Shown here: positions 34,507 through 43,364 of the stretch, piece after piece
Numbering within the stretch: the first letter of the stretch is position 1
Layout: every line of letters begins with the position of its first letter
Assembly (NCBI RefSeq): GCF_013416775.1
Contig: NZ_SZVI01000011.1
Span: 1 to 64,000, forward strand
Reading direction: 5' to 3'
Source: Rhodoferax sp. BLA1
GTDB lineage: Bacteria; Pseudomonadota; Gammaproteobacteria; Burkholderiales; Burkholderiaceae_C
DNA length: 64,000 nt
Program-made: the position numbers and the translations under genes
Notes under the pieces: generated by a model
Told to the model about the DNA's origin: nothing
The model's input: the letters and a program-made list of their open reading frames with translations, nothing else
Databases searched by the model: none

Positions 34507-35053
34507 ATTTGTTAGCCAATTCCTGTTTGACCGCCTCCACCAACTGGGGGGCTTCGGCGGTGGTGGCGGGGGCAAAACGGCGCACCACTTCACCTTTGCG
34601 GTTGATCAGGAACTTCTCGAAGTTCCACACCACCTCGGGCGCGCTGGTAGGTTCGATCTTGTGGCCACGCAGCATGGTCTCCACACCAGCGCGTTCTTCG
34701 GTGACCGGCTGGGCGGCTGTGAGCCACTGGTAGAGCGGGTGTTTGTTGTCACCGGTGACGACGATCTTGCTGAACACCGGGAACTGCACACCGTAGTTCA
34801 GGCTGCAAAAGCTGGCGATTTCGGCATCGGTGCCGGGTTCCTGGCCAGCAAAGTCGTTGGCCGGGAAGCCCAGCACCGTCAGACCCTGGTCGCGGTAGGT
34901 TTCAAACAGTTTTTCCAGGCCTTCGTACTGCGGTGTCAGACCACATTTAGAGGCCACGTTGACGATCAGCAGCACCTGGCCTTTGTAATCGGCCAAGGTG
35001 GTGTCAGAGCCGTTGGCTTGGCGCAGGGTGATGTCGTACAGCGATGTGGTCAT
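34505..35053 (-). CDS. Glutathione peroxidase-family thiol peroxidase
   Basis: A 182-residue GPx. The peroxidatic residue is Cys, not selenocysteine, in IVNVASKCGLTPQYEGLE. Gln and Trp of the catalytic tetrad are in LGFPANDFAGQEPG and VVWNFEKFLINRKGEVV. A resolving Cys is possible at ASFCSLNYG. Bacterial members usually use thioredoxin rather than glutathione. The start is the MTTSLYDITL ATG at 35053. Its position near ahpC, ahpF and yaaA fits peroxide defence. Confidence 0.92.
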   Translation of the reverse strand: MTTSLYDITLRQANGSDTTLADYKGQVLLIVNVASKCGLTPQYEGLEKLFETYRDQGLTVLGFPANDFAGQEPGTDAEIASFCSLNYGVQFPVFSKIVVTGDNKHPLYQWLTAAQPVTEERAGVETMLRGHKIEPTSAPEVVWNFEKFLINRKGEVVRRFAPATTAEAPQLVEAVKQELANK

Positions 35054-35187
35054 GGTGTTGTCCTTGGTGGATGGGGTCGGGGAAAAGAAGGCCGGTGTGA
35101 ACCGTGACCTGGTTGAAAAAAGCACAGGCGGATTACAGCAAAAGCGCCATTCTTGTGACGCCAGAGGGGCTATGCGGGCCACCGCTG

Positions 35188-36435
35188 TTAATCAAACAGC
35201 TGCGGCTCAGAGACTATGGATTTGGAAGCTGTTGGCCCTTGATATATAAGGGCTGGAGGCTGATTTGATGCCGTCTCTGCTGCGTCCTGCAGACGCATCA
35301 GCGAGGCCACCCGCACACCCAGCAGGCGCAGGCGCCGGTTCAATGGCACACGTTTGAGGCAGTGCCCCGCGATCCGGCGGATGGTTTGGGCGTCACCCAC
35401 ATAAGCCTCCACCGTCTGGTCGCGTGTGACACTTTTGAAATCGTCAAAACGCAGTTTGATGCCAATCGTTTTGCCGACATACCCCTTGTTGGCCAGGTCG
35501 GCCGCCACCTGCTCACACAGCTTGGTGAAGATGGCGCCTAACTCGGCCTTGTCGCGCACCGCATGCAGGTCGCGCTCAAAGGTGGTTTCGCGGCTGATGG
35601 AGACCGGTTCACTCTCCAGCTCCACCGGCCGGTCATCCTGGCCGTGGGAGGCAGCGTACAACCAGGCCCCGGTTTTCTGGCCAAAGTGGTCGATCAGCCA
35701 GTCCAGCTCCTGTTGCGCCAGCTGTCCAATGGTGGTGATGCCCAGACCTTGCAGTCTTTCATCTGCCTTGGGGCCGATGCCGTTGATCTTGCGGCAGGCC
35801 AGCGGCCAAATCTTGCTCTCCAGGTCCTCCTCAAACACGATGGCTATGCCGTTGGGTTTGTTGAACTCGCTGGCCATTTTGGCCAGCAGTTTGTTGGGTG
35901 CCACCCCAATCGAGCAAGTCAGGCCGGTCTGCTGAAAAATCGTCTTCTGGATCAGGCGCGCCAGCACCCGGCCACCGTCGCGCTGGCCACCGGGCACCTC
36001 GGTGAAGTCGATGTAGACCTCGTCCACCCCCCGGTCTTCCATCAGCGGGGCAATGTCCAGGATGATGTCCTTGAACGCGCGCGAAAAACGCCGGATCTCG
36101 GCGAAGTCCACCGGCAACAAAATGGCCTCTGGGCAGAGTTTGGCCGCTTTCATCAGGCCCATGGCCGAACCCACACCCGACTGGCGCGCCGCGTAGGTGG
36201 CGGTGGTGATGACCCCGCGCCCGGTGTATCCGGCCAGGCGCGGAAAGTCCGCCACCGGGATCTTGCTCAGCGGCACATCGGCATGGGCTAACAACAAGGC
36301 GTCATCGGCCGAACGCCGCCCGCCGCCAATCACCACTGGCAGCCCTTTGAGCTGCGGATAACGCAGCAGCTCCACCGAGGCGTAAAACGCGTCCATGTCC
36401 AGGTGGGCAATACGTCGGATCAGGCGGGGCGGCAT
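35188..36435 (-). CDS. dinB: DNA polymerase IV (Y family)
   Basis: A 415-residue translesion polymerase. Catalytic acidic residues are in IAHLDMDAFYASVE and GVDEVYIDFTEV (the usual S-x-D-E is changed to GVDE). SIGVAPNKLLAKMASEFNKPNG and the helix-hairpin-helix region INGIGPKADERLQGLGI follow, then the little finger ending at LLGVRVASL. A palindromic repeat is translated at residues about 390-407; beyond it the last residues EPQLFD look like a sliding-clamp binding motif. So the repeat has lengthened the linker to the clamp-binding tail. Confidence 0.95.
   Translation of the reverse strand: MPPRLIRRIAHLDMDAFYASVELLRYPQLKGLPVVIGGGRRSADDALLLAHADVPLSKIPVADFPRLAGYTGRGVITTATYAARQSGVGSAMGLMKAAKLCPEAILLPVDFAEIRRFSRAFKDIILDIAPLMEDRGVDEVYIDFTEVPGGQRDGGRVLARLIQKTIFQQTGLTCSIGVAPNKLLAKMASEFNKPNGIAIVFEEDLESKIWPLACRKINGIGPKADERLQGLGITTIGQLAQQELDWLIDHFGQKTGAWLYAASHGQDDRPVELESEPVSISRETTFERDLHAVRDKAELGAIFTKLCEQVAADLANKGYVGKTIGIKLRFDDFKSVTRDQTVEAYVGDAQTIRRIAGHCLKRVPLNRRLRLLGVRVASLMRLQDAAETASNQPPALIYQGPTASKSIVSEPQLFD
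35213..35268 (-). repeat. Interspersed palindromic repeat, copy 13, inside dinB
   Basis: ACTATGGATTTGGAAGCTGT, TGGCCCTTGATATATAAGGG, then CTGGAGGCTGATTTGA. Both arms are well preserved. It is read in frame as part of the C-terminal linker of Pol IV. Confidence 0.85.
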
Positions 36436-36602
36436 ATCGGGTGGGGCAACACAGGCATGTTGGCAAGGATACCGCGCCAGGCGGTGTTTTTACCCACCCA
36501 CACCGGCGCTTGTCCTGTGCTGTCTAGATGACAAATTCCAGTGCTTTTTGGGCGGGGACAGGTTAAGCTTGTCGGGGTTTTTCAAACGTCAGTGGGTTGT
36601 TT

Positions 36603-39290
36603 ATGGACAAGCATTTTTTGACATCGCTGTTTTCCCCGGGCTCCATTGCCGTGTTTGCCGGCCAGACCAGCGATCCCGAATCGCAAACGCCGCAAGCGCG
36701 CGCCTTGCACCGGGCGCTCACCGCCCAGCAATACGCGGGCAAACTGGTGTTTCTGGACACCCATGCCAGTGGCACCTTGGCAGATCTGGCCACGGTGCAT
36801 GCCGATCTGGCCATCATCGCGCTGCCGCCCGATGAAGTGGCTGCGGCGATGGAGCTGGCCGGGCGCATCAAATGCCGCTCGGCGCTGGTGATCTCCAGTG
36901 GCATCGACGCCGCCCAGGCCGCCGAACTGCACAAAATGGCCTCGCGCGATGGCATCTACCTGCTCGGGCCCAATTGCCTGGGTTTCCAGCGGCCCCATTT
37001 GCAGCTCAACGCCAGTGTCGCCGGGCCGCTGGGCACACCCGGCCCGCTGGCGCTGGTGTCGCAGTCGGGTGCGCTCACCTCGTCGATCCTGGACTGGGCG
37101 CGCAAAAACGCAGTGGGCTTCTCGACCGTGGTCTCACTGGGCCCCAATACCGCCGTCGACATGGCGCAGGTGCTGGACTATCTGGCGTCGGATGCCAAAA
37201 CCCACAGCATCGTGGTGTATCTGGAAGGCATCACCAACGCCCGGCGTTTCATGAGCGCCCTGCGTGCGGCGGCCAATGCCAAGCCGGTGGTGGTGCTCAA
37301 GGCGGGCCGCAAACCGGCCAGCAACCACGCGGCGTTGACGCACTCGGGCGCGATTGTGGGCAGCGACGAGGTGTTTGACGCTGCTCTGCGCCGCGCCGGT
37401 GCGGTGCGGGTGCGCTCCTTTGTGCAGCTGTTCTCAGCCGCCAAATGCCTGGCCTCGCGGTACAAGCCGGTGGGCAGGCGTTTGGCCATCATCACCAACG
37501 GCGGTGGGCCAGGGGTGCTGGCGGCTGACTGGGTCAGTGAAATCAACCTGGAACTCGGGCGCCTGAGCCCGCAGGCGATCGAGGCGCTCAAACCCGCGTT
37601 GTCGCACCTGGCCACGCTCAGCGATCTGGTCGATGTCTCGGAAGAGGCTGGCCCCGAACACTACCGCGCTGCCATCGAGGCGGCCAGCCAGGCCAGCCAG
37701 ATCGACGGCATTCTGGTGATTTATTCCCCCAAGGTCGACCGGGATGGGGATGCCATCGCCAGCGCCATTGCCGGTTTCAACCGCCAGGTCAACAAACCGC
37801 TGCTGACCTGCTGGATGGGTGACGCCTCGGTGGGTGACGCGCGCAAGATCCTCAATGACGCGGCCATCCCCACCTTTCGCACCCCTGAGGCGGCGGTGGG
37901 CGCCTTTGGCAACATCGCGTCCTTCTACCAGAACCAGCTGTTGCTGCAGCAAACACCGCCCCCCTTGAGCGAGCTGTCTCGCCCCGATGTGGAAGGTGCG
38001 CGCCTGCTGATCGAGAGTGTGCTGGCCGAGCGGCGCAAGGTGCTGACCGAGATGGAATCCAAGGCACTGCTGGCGGCGTTCCACATCCCGGTCACCAAAA
38101 CCATCCTGGCGCGCAGCCCCAACGAGGCCATGATGATTGCCACTCAGCTGGGTTTCCCGGTGGCGCTCAAGATCGACTCGCCCGATGTCAGCCACAAGTC
38201 GGACGTGCAAGGTGTGGCCCTGAATGTGATGAACGCCATGGGTGTGCGTGATGTGTATCTGGAGATGATCCAGAACGTCAAACGCCTGCAGCCCGACGCC
38301 AAGATCAACGGTGTCACGGTGCAGAACATGTCGAACCAGACACGTGGCCGCGAGGTCTGTGTGGGCCTGGTCACTGACGACCCGTTTGGCCCGGTGATCA
38401 CCTTTGGTGCCGGTGGCACCATGATCGAGCTGATCAACGACCGCGCCATGGAGCTGCCGCCGCTGAACCAGTTCCTGGCGCGTCGGCTGATTGAGCGCTC
38501 ACGCGTGGCCGACACCCTGGGTGCCTGGCGCGGCGCCAGAGCCGCCGATGTGGAATCGCTTGAGCAGATTCTGTTGCGGGTGTCGGAAATGGTGTGTGAG
38601 CTGCCGCAATTACGCGAGATGGACATCAACCCCATCATCGTGGACGAGTCGGGTTCGCTGGCGGTGGACGCCCGCATCATCATCGACAACGCCGCGCCTT
38701 CGGTGCGCCACTACAACCACCTGGCGATCCTGCCTTACCCCTCGCAGCATGAGCAGGTGTTCCCGATGGCCGGTGGCGGTGAGTACGTGGTGCGCCCGAT
38801 CCACCCCGACGACGCCCTGATGCTGCAGGCCTTTGTGCGCGGCCTGTCGCCCGAGAGCCGTTATTTCCGCTTTGTGTCGAGCATGCAGGAGCTGCCCGCC
38901 ACCATGTTGTCGCGTTTCACCCTGATCGACTATGACCGCGAGATGGCGCTGGTGGCCTTGCATGCGTCCACCAGCCTGGACGAACACGGCCAGTCACAGC
39001 AGACCACACGGGTGGTGGGTGTGTCGCGCTACATCACCAACCCGGACCGCGCCAGCTGCGAGTTCTCGCTGGTGGTGGCTGATGACTTCAAGGGCCAGGG
39101 CCTGGGCTCGCGCCTGATGCTCTCGATCATGGACTTTGCCCGTGAAAAAGGGCTGACCGAGATCGAAGGCCTGGTGCTGGCCAACAACGCCAACATGCTC
39201 AAACTGATGCGTGGCCTGGGCTTCCAAGTCAAGGCTTTCCCGGAAGACCCGGACTTCAAGCTGGTGACACACCAGTTGCAGCTGTCCTGA
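36603..39290 (+). CDS. PatZ-like protein acetyltransferase (acyl-CoA synthetase-like plus GNAT)
   Basis: An 895-residue multidomain protein. Residues 1-130 are a CoA-binding domain; 150-470 are succinyl-CoA ligase-like, with the phospho-His position at about 247 (ALTHSGAIVGSDEVFDAALRRAG); 480-700 are an ATP-grasp domain (FPVALKIDSPDVSHKSDVQGV); 740-890 are a GNAT domain (SLVVADDFKGQGLGSRLMLS). This is the Pat/YfiQ architecture that acetylates lysines, notably of acyl-CoA synthetases, using acetyl-CoA. The ATG at 36603 is chosen; a TTG six bases upstream is an alternative. It is divergent from dinB. Confidence 0.9.
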   Translation: MDKHFLTSLFSPGSIAVFAGQTSDPESQTPQARALHRALTAQQYAGKLVFLDTHASGTLADLATVHADLAIIALPPDEVAAAMELAGRIKCRSALVISSGIDAAQAAELHKMASRDGIYLLGPNCLGFQRPHLQLNASVAGPLGTPGPLALVSQSGALTSSILDWARKNAVGFSTVVSLGPNTAVDMAQVLDYLASDAKTHSIVVYLEGITNARRFMSALRAAANAKPVVVLKAGRKPASNHAALTHSGAIVGSDEVFDAALRRAGAVRVRSFVQLFSAAKCLASRYKPVGRRLAIITNGGGPGVLAADWVSEINLELGRLSPQAIEALKPALSHLATLSDLVDVSEEAGPEHYRAAIEAASQASQIDGILVIYSPKVDRDGDAIASAIAGFNRQVNKPLLTCWMGDASVGDARKILNDAAIPTFRTPEAAVGAFGNIASFYQNQLLLQQTPPPLSELSRPDVEGARLLIESVLAERRKVLTEMESKALLAAFHIPVTKTILARSPNEAMMIATQLGFPVALKIDSPDVSHKSDVQGVALNVMNAMGVRDVYLEMIQNVKRLQPDAKINGVTVQNMSNQTRGREVCVGLVTDDPFGPVITFGAGGTMIELINDRAMELPPLNQFLARRLIERSRVADTLGAWRGARAADVESLEQILLRVSEMVCELPQLREMDINPIIVDESGSLAVDARIIIDNAAPSVRHYNHLAILPYPSQHEQVFPMAGGGEYVVRPIHPDDALMLQAFVRGLSPESRYFRFVSSMQELPATMLSRFTLIDYDREMALVALHASTSLDEHGQSQQTTRVVGVSRYITNPDRASCEFSLVVADDFKGQGLGSRLMLSIMDFAREKGLTEIEGLVLANNANMLKLMRGLGFQVKAFPEDPDFKLVTHQLQLS

Positions 39291-40182
39291 TCTTCGCCCT
39301 GACAAGCTCAATGAACGGACGCAAGACTGGCGACGGGTTGTGTTGTGCATAGGCCAGCGCGATACCCATCGACAGCTTGTTGTCACCTTCTTTCAAGGCC
39401 CTGAAGCTGACGCCTTGGCGTCTGACTTTTTGTAATGACGCCGGCAAGAGCCCCAAACCCTGTCCTTGTGCAATCAAGCCCAGCAGGATGTGGTGGTCGG
39501 GTGGTTCCGGGATCACATTGGGCTTGAAATCGATCCGGTTAAAAAATGCCTGGCAGTGGTCGTAAAAACCGGGGTTCAAGCGGCGTTCAAACCAAAACAA
39601 GGCTTCATTGCGAAGGTCGTCAAAGCCGAGCCTACGTTTTTTGGCGAGTGGATGGGCGGTCGGCAAGGCCACCACAAGCGGTTCCTCCAGGACGGTTTCT
39701 ACTGTCAAGCCTTCGGTATGGGTGTGCAAACCAATGAAGGCGGCGTCCATGTTGCCGTTTTTGATGTCCCGGACAAGACGCGTCGAGTGCTTACCTTTGG
39801 AGGTGATCCGCCACTCAGGGAAACGCTGCTGCAGGCTGTCGACAACGTCGGGGATGGCGCTGCGGTCGAACACCGTGGTGTAGCCCAGCACAAACTGGCC
39901 CCCTTGTGTTGCTTGTGCCGCTCTGGCCACCGCAATCGCCTTGTCCACCTGCCGCAAGCTTTGCCGCACTTCTGGCAGGAATGCGAGCCCAGCTTCTGTC
40001 AGCGTGACGCCTGACTTGCCCCGCAGGAACAAGGCCACGCCCAATTGCTCTTCCAACTGTTGGATTTGCCTGCTCAAGGGGGGTTGTGAGATGTGCAATC
40101 GCAGCGCCGCACGCCCAAAGTTGAGCTCTTCACTCACGGCCAGAAAGTAGCGCAGCTGGCGCAGGTCAATCGAATCATTCAT
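39256..40182 (-). CDS. LysR-family transcriptional regulator
   Basis: A 308-residue LysR regulator. The N-terminal winged helix is clear: [47 protein letters not shown]. The effector domain follows ([19 protein letters not shown]). The overall pattern resembles the BenM/CatM group, which sense aromatic or dicarboxylic compounds. It is divergent from a carboxymuconolactone decarboxylase-family gene, the likely target. Its 3' end overlaps the PatZ-like gene by 35 bp, convergent. Confidence 0.92.
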   Translation of the reverse strand: MNDSIDLRQLRYFLAVSEELNFGRAALRLHISQPPLSRQIQQLEEQLGVALFLRGKSGVTLTEAGLAFLPEVRQSLRQVDKAIAVARAAQATQGGQFVLGYTTVFDRSAIPDVVDSLQQRFPEWRITSKGKHSTRLVRDIKNGNMDAAFIGLHTHTEGLTVETVLEEPLVVALPTAHPLAKKRRLGFDDLRNEALFWFERRLNPGFYDHCQAFFNRIDFKPNVIPEPPDHHILLGLIAQGQGLGLLPASLQKVRRQGVSFRALKEGDNKLSMGIALAYAQHNPSPVLRPFIELVRAKIRTAATGVSPA

Positions 40183-40195
40183 ACCGAAAAGGTAT
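40181..40195. promoter_or_regulatory. LysR-type dyad ATACC-N5-GGTAT
   Basis: A perfect interrupted dyad of T-N11-A type, overlapping the LysR start codon. A second half-site ATGGTAT lies at 40203-40209. The 87-bp divergent gap is the natural place for the LysR protein to control both itself and the CMD-family gene. Confidence 0.6.
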
Positions 40196-40268
40196 CACAG
40201 AAATGGTATTGGACGCGTCACAGAGCGCGACATACAGTGCGCTCACTTATCAACACCAAGGAACTCCC

Positions 40269-40658
40269 ATGAACAGCGAACGGTATGTACGGGGCTTGGC
40301 CAAGCTCAAAGAGATCGATGGTCAAGCCGGTGAAAACGTGATCAACAGTCTGAGCGATATCGCGCCCGACTTTGCACGTCTACTGATTGAATTTCCCTTT
40401 GGCGACATCTATTCGCGGCCCGGTCTGGACCTCAAAACGCGTGAACTCGCCGTGGTGGCTGCACTCACCGCGCTGGGCAACGCCGCACCTCAACTCAAGG
40501 TGCACATCCAGGGCGCGCGCAATGTGGGTTGCTCCGAGCAGGAAATTGTCGAAGTCATCATCCAAATAGCGGTTTATGCCGGGTTTCCTGCTGCACTGAA
40601 TGGCCTGTTCGCAGCCAAGGAGATTTTTGCGCAGCACCCCACACCACCCAGCCACTGA
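40269..40658 (+). CDS. Carboxymuconolactone decarboxylase (CMD/AhpD-like) family protein
   Basis: A 129-residue all-helical CMD-fold protein. The segment [61 protein letters not shown] is the family core, split here by description: [13 protein letters not shown], then [12 protein letters not shown] and [16 protein letters not shown]. It lacks the CxxC of AhpD, so peroxidase activity is unlikely and a decarboxylase-type role is more likely. AAGGA sits eight bases ahead of the chosen ATG. Divergent from the LysR gene. Confidence 0.88.
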   Translation: MNSERYVRGLAKLKEIDGQAGENVINSLSDIAPDFARLLIEFPFGDIYSRPGLDLKTRELAVVAALTALGNAAPQLKVHIQGARNVGCSEQEIVEVIIQIAVYAGFPAALNGLFAAKEIFAQHPTPPSH

Positions 40659-40704
40659 AGGGCGCCAAAACGCAGCTCAGCAGGGCATGGGCTGGCGGAT
40701 GACT

Positions 40705-41688
40705 TCAAGCGGGTGACACACCCGCTGCAGCGGCCCCAAAGTACTGCGGGTGGCAGGTGGGGCCGCAGGGGTGGATTTCTACCGTGATGTGCACCAGCTC
40801 TTCGTGGATGCGCAACTGGTTCTTGAAGTACTCGGGCGTGGCCGCTTCTGAGGTGGCCAGTGACAGGATGCAAGCGTATTTGCCTTTGCCAACGCGCCAC
40901 ACATGCAGGTCGGTGATGGCCGCCGGGATCGGGCTGGCGGCAATCACCTCGCGAATCTCTTCACTGACCGGCGCGTCCATCTCGGCATCCAGCAGCACAC
41001 GCCCGCTGTCACGCAACAAACCGTAGGCCCACACACCCACCAGTGCTGCACCGGCGATGCCCATCAGCGGGTCGAGCCAGTCCGCGCCCCAGAGTTTGCC
41101 GCCCATCAGCGCCAGGATGGCCAGCACCGAGGTGGCGGCATCGGCCACCACATGGATGTAGGCCGAGCGCAGGTTCAGGTCTTCGTGGTGGGCATGCCCA
41201 TGGGAATGTCCGTGGTCGTGCCCGTGGTCATGGTGGTCCCGCAGCAGCCAGGCGCAGGCCAGGTTGACCAGCAGCCCGACCACGGCGATGCCGATGGCCT
41301 GGTCGTACTGGATCGGGGTGGGTGAGATCAGCCGCTCGACCGACTGGTACAACATCAGCACCGCAATGCCCACCAAAAAGGTGGCGCTGGTGTAGCCGCC
41401 CAGCACTTCGATCTTCCAGGTGCCAAAGGCAAAACGGCTGTCCTTGGCAAAACGCCGCGCCGCGCCATAGGCCATCACCGACAGGCCCAGCGCCAGCGCG
41501 TGCGAGCTCATGTGCCAGCCGTCCGCTAGCAGCGCCATCGAGTTGTAGTACCAGCCGCCAGCGATTTCGGCCACCATCATGACGGCCGTAAGCATCACTG
41601 CCCAGCGGGTGTTCCGCTCAGCCAGCGGGTTGCCTTCGTCAAACACGTGGCTGTGGTCCAACGGGGCGGCGGTGAGGGTGGGCTGCAT
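40705..41688 (-). CDS. dmeF: CDF-family divalent metal efflux protein, DmeF type
   Basis: A 327-residue cation diffusion facilitator. It starts with HSHVFDEGNPLAERNTRWAV, typical of DmeF, has transmembrane helices with the metal site HMSSHALALGL and VVADAATSVLAILAL, and a His-rich cytoplasmic loop (HDHGHDHGHSHGHAHH). It exports cobalt and nickel in exchange for protons. The divergent regulator has the nickel/cobalt ligand set of RcnR, so the metal is likely Co or Ni. The ATG at 41688 begins the family-typical N-terminus. Confidence 0.92.
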   Translation of the reverse strand: MQPTLTAAPLDHSHVFDEGNPLAERNTRWAVMLTAVMMVAEIAGGWYYNSMALLADGWHMSSHALALGLSVMAYGAARRFAKDSRFAFGTWKIEVLGGYTSATFLVGIAVLMLYQSVERLISPTPIQYDQAIGIAVVGLLVNLACAWLLRDHHDHGHDHGHSHGHAHHEDLNLRSAYIHVVADAATSVLAILALMGGKLWGADWLDPLMGIAGAALVGVWAYGLLRDSGRVLLDAEMDAPVSEEIREVIAASPIPAAITDLHVWRVGKGKYACILSLATSEAATPEYFKNQLRIHEELVHITVEIHPCGPTCHPQYFGAAAAGVSPA

Positions 41689-41723
41689 GGTGGTACGCTT
41701 CCTGTTCTGACGGGGGTGTCTAG

Positions 41724-41740
41724 ATACTATACCCCAGTAT
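41724..41740. promoter_or_regulatory. Operator-like dyad ATACT-N7-AGTAT with C-tract
   Basis: ATACTATACCCCAGTAT: outer inverted repeat ATACT/AGTAT around a short C-run. RcnR-type operators are inverted TACT/AGTA repeats flanking a G/C tract. It lies between dmeF and its regulator gene, so one bound regulator could block both promoters. Confidence 0.7.
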
Positions 41741-41767
41741 ACTTTTATCGACAGAAAGAGACTGACC

Positions 41768-42043
41768 GTGCCGCATACGATCAAAAGCAAGAAGCAGTTG
41801 TTGACCCGCGTCCGCCGCATCAAGGGCCAGGCCGATGCGCTGGAACGCGCGCTGGAGCAAGAGACTGACTGCTCAGCCGTGCTGCAGCAGATTGCCGCCA
41901 TCCGCGGTGCGGTGAATGGGCTGATGGCCGAGGTGTTGGAGGGCCACCTGCGTGAACACCTGGACGCGCAAGACCTGCCGCTGGAGCAGCGCCGCAACGA
42001 CCTGGAGCAGGTGGTGAAAACGCTGCGCTCTTACCTCAAATAA
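41768..42043 (+). CDS. dmeR: RcnR/DmeR-type metal-sensing repressor
   Basis: A 91-residue CsoR/RcnR-family repressor made of three helices (LLTRVRRIKGQADALERALEQ). The residues that bind nickel and cobalt in RcnR are all present: His3, Cys35, His60 and His64. Metal binding would release the operator and turn on dmeF. It starts at GTG. Divergent from dmeF with a palindromic operator between; this pairing is known as DmeRF in other Proteobacteria. Confidence 0.92.
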   Translation: MPHTIKSKKQLLTRVRRIKGQADALERALEQETDCSAVLQQIAAIRGAVNGLMAEVLEGHLREHLDAQDLPLEQRRNDLEQVVKTLRSYLK

Positions 42044-42081
42044 ACGCAGGTTGCTGGGGCAGGGCAAGCCCGCCCCAGGCT

Positions 42082-43236
42082 TTACACCGGGTAGGTGCCG
42101 GGCAGCAAGATGCCCTTGTCCACGGTGTCGAGCTGGGTGTGGCCACAAAAGGCCATGGTCAGGTCGAGTTCTTTGTGGATGATCTCCAGCGCCTTGGTTA
42201 CCCCTTCTTCACCCATGGCACCCAGGCCGTATAAAAAGGCGCGGCCAATGTAGGTGCCACGGGCACCCAGGGCACGCGCCTTGAGCACATCCTGGCCGCT
42301 GCGGATGCCGCCGTCCATGTGCACCTCGATGTCCTTGCCCACCGCGTCGACGATGGCGGGCAGGGCGCTGATGGAGCTGGGTGCGCCATCCAGCTGGCGG
42401 CCACCGTGGTTGCTGACAATCATCGCGTCAGCGCCCGAGTTGACCGCCAGGCGCGCGTCTTCCACGTCCTGGATGCCCTTGATGATGAGTTTGCCGCCCC
42501 AGCGGTTTTTGATCCACTCCACATCGTCCCAGCTCAGGGCCGGGTCAAACTGTTTGGCGGTCCATTCACTCAAGCTGCCCATGTTCTCCACACCTTTGAC
42601 ATGGCCCACGATGTTGCCAAAACCACGTCGCTGGGTGCCCAGCATGCCCAAACCCCAGCGTATTTTGGTGGCCATGTTGATGATGTTGGGGATGGTGAGT
42701 TTGGGTGGTGCCGACAGGCCGTTTTTGATGTCCTTGTGGCGCTGACCCAGGATCTGCAAGTCCAGCGTGATCATCAGCGCCGAGCAGTGCGCTGCCTTGA
42801 CGCGGTCGATCAGGCGCTCGATGTAGTCGCGGTCCTTCATCACGTAGAGCTGAAACCAGAACGGGTGGCCACCGGTTTCCTTGGCCACGTCTTCGATCGA
42901 GCAGATGCTCATGGTGGACAGCGTGAACGGGATGCCGAACTTCTTGGCTGCGTTGGCCGCCTTGATTTCACCGTCGGCACTCTGCATGCCGGTCAGCCCG
43001 GTGGGGGCAATCGCCACCGGCATGGCCACCTTCTGGCCGATCATGGTGCTGGCTGTGCTGCGGTTTTCCATATTGATGGCCACGCGCTGGCGCAGTTTGA
43101 TCGCCTGGAAGTCCGCCGAGTTGGCACGATAGGTGCTCTCAGTCCAACTGCCGGAGTCGGCATAGTCGTAGAACATGCGCGGCACCCGCGCTTTGGCCAG
43201 AATGCGCAGGTCTTCAATGTTGGTGATCACGGGCAT
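42082..43236 (-). CDS. FMN-dependent alpha-hydroxy acid dehydrogenase
   Basis: A 384-residue member of the lactate/glycolate/mandelate oxidase family. FMN and substrate residues are seen in PVAIAPTGLTGMQ, FWFQLYVMKDRDY, LIIKGIQDVEDARLAV, SNHGGRQLDGAPSS (catalytic His) and VHMDGGIRSGQDVLKARALGA. Likely substrate is L-lactate or a similar hydroxy acid; electrons would pass to the quinone pool if it is LldD-like. The start at 43236 has AAAGGAG nine bases upstream. It is divergent from an FAD oxidoreductase gene. Confidence 0.9.
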   Translation of the reverse strand: MPVITNIEDLRILAKARVPRMFYDYADSGSWTESTYRANSADFQAIKLRQRVAINMENRSTASTMIGQKVAMPVAIAPTGLTGMQSADGEIKAANAAKKFGIPFTLSTMSICSIEDVAKETGGHPFWFQLYVMKDRDYIERLIDRVKAAHCSALMITLDLQILGQRHKDIKNGLSAPPKLTIPNIINMATKIRWGLGMLGTQRRGFGNIVGHVKGVENMGSLSEWTAKQFDPALSWDDVEWIKNRWGGKLIIKGIQDVEDARLAVNSGADAMIVSNHGGRQLDGAPSSISALPAIVDAVGKDIEVHMDGGIRSGQDVLKARALGARGTYIGRAFLYGLGAMGEEGVTKALEIIHKELDLTMAFCGHTQLDTVDKGILLPGTYPV

Positions 43237-43364
43237 AACAGGGGCTCCTTTGAATGCCCTGCATGTTACGGGGCCAAACTGGCGTGCCATTTGAAAAGTG
43301 CTGAAGCGCTTGTGAAATTTGTTGACGGCGCCCCCTGTGCGCCATTTTTTGAGAAGGTGAACAC

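Noticed and set aside
34505-35053. Glutathione peroxidase as a selenoprotein
   Set aside because: The active-site codon is for Cys and no in-frame TGA or SECIS-like structure is present.
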